Shown here: positions 62,602 through 64,000 of the stretch, piece after piece
How positions within the stretch are numbered: the stretch's first letter is position 1
Layout of the letters: every line of letters begins with the position of its first letter
Origin: Streptomyces iconiensis
GTDB taxonomy: Bacteria; Actinomycetota; Actinomycetes; Streptomycetales; Streptomycetaceae
NCBI RefSeq assembly: GCF_028657195.3
Contig: NZ_JANCPR020000009.1
Coordinates: forward strand, 124,001-188,000
Length of the DNA stretch: 64,000 nt
Direction: 5' to 3'
Translations under genes and position numbers: made by a program
Notes under the pieces: generated by a model
What the model was told of the DNA's origin: nothing
What the model saw: the letters and a program-made list of their open reading frames with translations, nothing else
Databases searched by the model: none

Positions 62602-63521
62602 GCCCCGCCTCTGGAGCCGACCGTGCCGTCCGCACGGTCGAGGGCGACATACCGGGGCAGGCGCTGGGTGTGTGTGATGCCCACGACCACCTGTTCCTCC
62701 GGACGCCGCAACTGCCTGGGCAGGAGCTGGCCGACGAGAGAGCGGCCGAACGCGACCTGAGCGGGTTCGCCGCGCACGGGGGAGGGGCACTCGTGCAGTG
62801 GACGCCCTACGGGATGGGGCGCCGCTCGGGCGCGCTGGTCGAACTGGCCCGCCGCACGGGCGTACGGCTGGTCGCGGCGACGGGGCTGCACCAGGCAGCG
62901 CACTACGCCACGGAGCCGCCCGGTGACCTCGCCGGGCTCTTCGTGGAGGAACTGATGGAGGGCGTACGGGGCGCCGTCTGTGGCGAGGCGCCACGTGCGG
63001 GACTCATCAAGGTCGCGGGTGACTTCCACGGTCTGGGCCCGTACGCGCGGCGCACCATGCGCGCCGCCGCCGAGGCGCACCATGCGACCGGTGCCCCCGT
63101 AGCCGTCCATCTGGAGCTGGGAACGGGAGCGTCCGATGTCCTCACGTTGCTGTGCGAGGAGCTGGAAGTGCCGCCCAGTAGCGTGCTGCTCGGGCACCTC
63201 GGCAGGTTCCCCGACGCGCGGGCGCACCAGGAGGCGGCCCGTTCCGGTGCCTGGCTGGTCTTCGACGGTCCCTCGCGTACGCATCACGCCACCGACTGGC
63301 GCCTGTCGGACAGCCTCGCGGAACTGGCCGCGGCCGGGTACGCCGGCCAGCTGCTCATCGGAGGCGACACCACGACCGCCGCTGCCCGCGCCGAGGCGGG
63401 CGCCGCCTTCGTGGCACGCGTCCTGCGGCCCCGTATCGCCCGCGAGCTGGGGGAGGAGCTGGCACGGGCCCTCTTCCTGGACAACCCGGCACGCGCCTTC
63501 GCCGCCCACTGGAAGAAATGA
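62598..63521 (+). CDS. Phosphotriesterase-family metal-dependent hydrolase
   Basis: A 307-residue TIM-barrel hydrolase related to phosphotriesterases and lactonases. Metal ligands fit the family: His29 and His31 in DAHDHLF, Lys138 in LIKVAGDFH (the residue that is carboxylated), His171 in VHLELG, His200 in LLGHLGRF and Asp257 in IGGDTTT. No signal peptide is visible. The natural substrate is unknown; lactones or phosphoesters are possible. It is coupled to the truncated tetR gene, which may control it. Confidence 0.88.
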   Translation: MSPASGADRAVRTVEGDIPGQALGVCDAHDHLFLRTPQLPGQELADERAAERDLSGFAAHGGGALVQWTPYGMGRRSGALVELARRTGVRLVAATGLHQAAHYATEPPGDLAGLFVEELMEGVRGAVCGEAPRAGLIKVAGDFHGLGPYARRTMRAAAEAHHATGAPVAVHLELGTGASDVLTLLCEELEVPPSSVLLGHLGRFPDARAHQEAARSGAWLVFDGPSRTHHATDWRLSDSLAELAAAGYAGQLLIGGDTTTAAARAEAGAAFVARVLRPRIARELGEELARALFLDNPARAFAAHWKK

Positions 63522-63856
63522 GCACCGCACCCATGCCGCCCACTCACAGTCCACGTACACCAGTAGCCGCGCGCTCGACACGTACGGAGACGACGCACCA
63601 GTAGTCGCCCGCACAACGCGCGCGAGGCGCCATGGTCCACACACCACGTGCGCACAGGCGCGCACACCCGGAAGTACGCGCCGGAAGCGCACCCATGAAG
63701 ACACCCGTGAAGCACGCCCCAGAAGTACGCACCTGAGGCACAACCCCAGAAGTACGCGTCATCAACAGACGCACACGCAGCACAAGAAGCGGCTCACCGA
63801 CAGCCACCGACAGCCAACGACAAGCAATGTCAAGCTACGACAAGCGAGGACCACGA
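63522..63856. other. Intergenic region with direct repeats before the metallophosphoesterase
   Basis: A 335-nt stretch without a supported gene, rich in A and C on this strand. CCCCAGAAGTACGC occurs at 63717-63730 and 63744-63757, with a near copy at about 63667-63679. CCGACAGCCA is repeated around 63797-63815. Confidence 0.5.
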
Positions 63857-64000
63857 ATGTTCGCCTTCGCGCACCTCAGCGACATACATCTCGGTCAGGA
63901 CCGGGGAGACGGCGGTGCCCGCGCCCGTGAGCGCGCCGAGCGCGTGCTCGCCCATCTCGCCGGGCTACCGGGCGAGCTGGACGCGGTGGTGCTGACCGGT
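63857..64000 (+). CDS. Metallophosphoesterase, N-terminal part (3' end outside window)
   Basis: The first 48 residues of a calcineurin-like phosphoesterase. The opening MFAFAHLSDIHLGQD supplies the first metal ligands (Asp and His in DIH), and ELDAVVLTG leads into the second (expected DLT or GD motif just outside the window). The ATG follows GAGGA at 63845-63849. It could be a cyclic nucleotide phosphodiesterase (CpdA-like); the rest of the gene is needed to tell. Confidence 0.8.
   Translation, partial: MFAFAHLSDIHLGQDRGDGGARARERAERVLAHLAGLPGELDAVVLTG

Overview
The window looks like chromosomal core DNA from a Streptomyces or a very close relative. GC is very high, codons strongly prefer G or C in third position, and GTG and even TTG starts are common. 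The sporulation sigma factor WhiG is present, as is a tandem array of four type I signal peptidases. From memory, the gene order follows the S. coelicolor region that begins at rpsP and runs past whiG, rpsB-tsf-pyrH-frr-cdsA and a gabT neighbourhood. No phage, insertion sequence, CRISPR array, rRNA or tRNA gene was seen.

Layout. 1-1.5 kb: the 3' end of a prolyl-tRNA synthetase and a SprT-like zinc metalloprotease. 1.7-4.4 kb: the ribosome cluster rpsP-khpA-rimM-trmD-rplS. 4.4-8.4 kb: four signal peptidase genes (sipW-X-Y-Z). 8.5-12.5 kb: a DUF2469 gene, yraN, a ComM-like ATPase and dprA. 12.75-15.4 kb: whiG, a TetR gene and a convergent M23 peptidase gene whose reading frame lacks a proper end. 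15.7-21.9 kb: rpsB, tsf, pyrH, frr, cdsA and rlmN. 22.0-25.9 kb: a thiamine ABC transporter operon behind a clear TPP riboswitch. 25.9-31.6 kb, minus strand: an ABC pair with a degenerate ATPase, a large LuxR/NB-ARC regulator and a shortened NB-ARC paralogue.

31.8-47.6 kb is mainly a polyamine uptake and catabolism island. It holds a class III aminotransferase with its Lrp-type regulator, a divergent aminobutyraldehyde dehydrogenase, a second aldehyde dehydrogenase, a complete PotD-A-B-C transporter and an FAD amine oxidase. A zinc-ribbon protein, a glycerophosphodiester phosphodiesterase, an adenosine deaminase-family enzyme and a DUF4190 protein sit among them. 47.8-53.6 kb: a hypothetical protein, a two-component system with a divergent ABC exporter, and a PAP2 phosphatase. 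53.9-61.8 kb: gabT, a membrane-anchored P-loop ATPase, a PucR regulator and a third aldehyde dehydrogenase. Together these could carry putrescine to GABA, succinic semialdehyde and succinate. 62.2-64 kb: a truncated TetR protein, a phosphotriesterase-family hydrolase and the start of a metallophosphoesterase.

Two themes recur and are not explained by gene families. Many conserved proteins carry long low-complexity insertions or N-terminal extensions (SipX, YraN, DprA, CdsA, PotA, the histidine kinase, its response regulator, PucR and the P-loop ATPase). Several intergenic spacers are filled with short degenerate tandem repeats, each spacer with its own unit. Most of the island is otherwise ordinary Streptomyces core genome.
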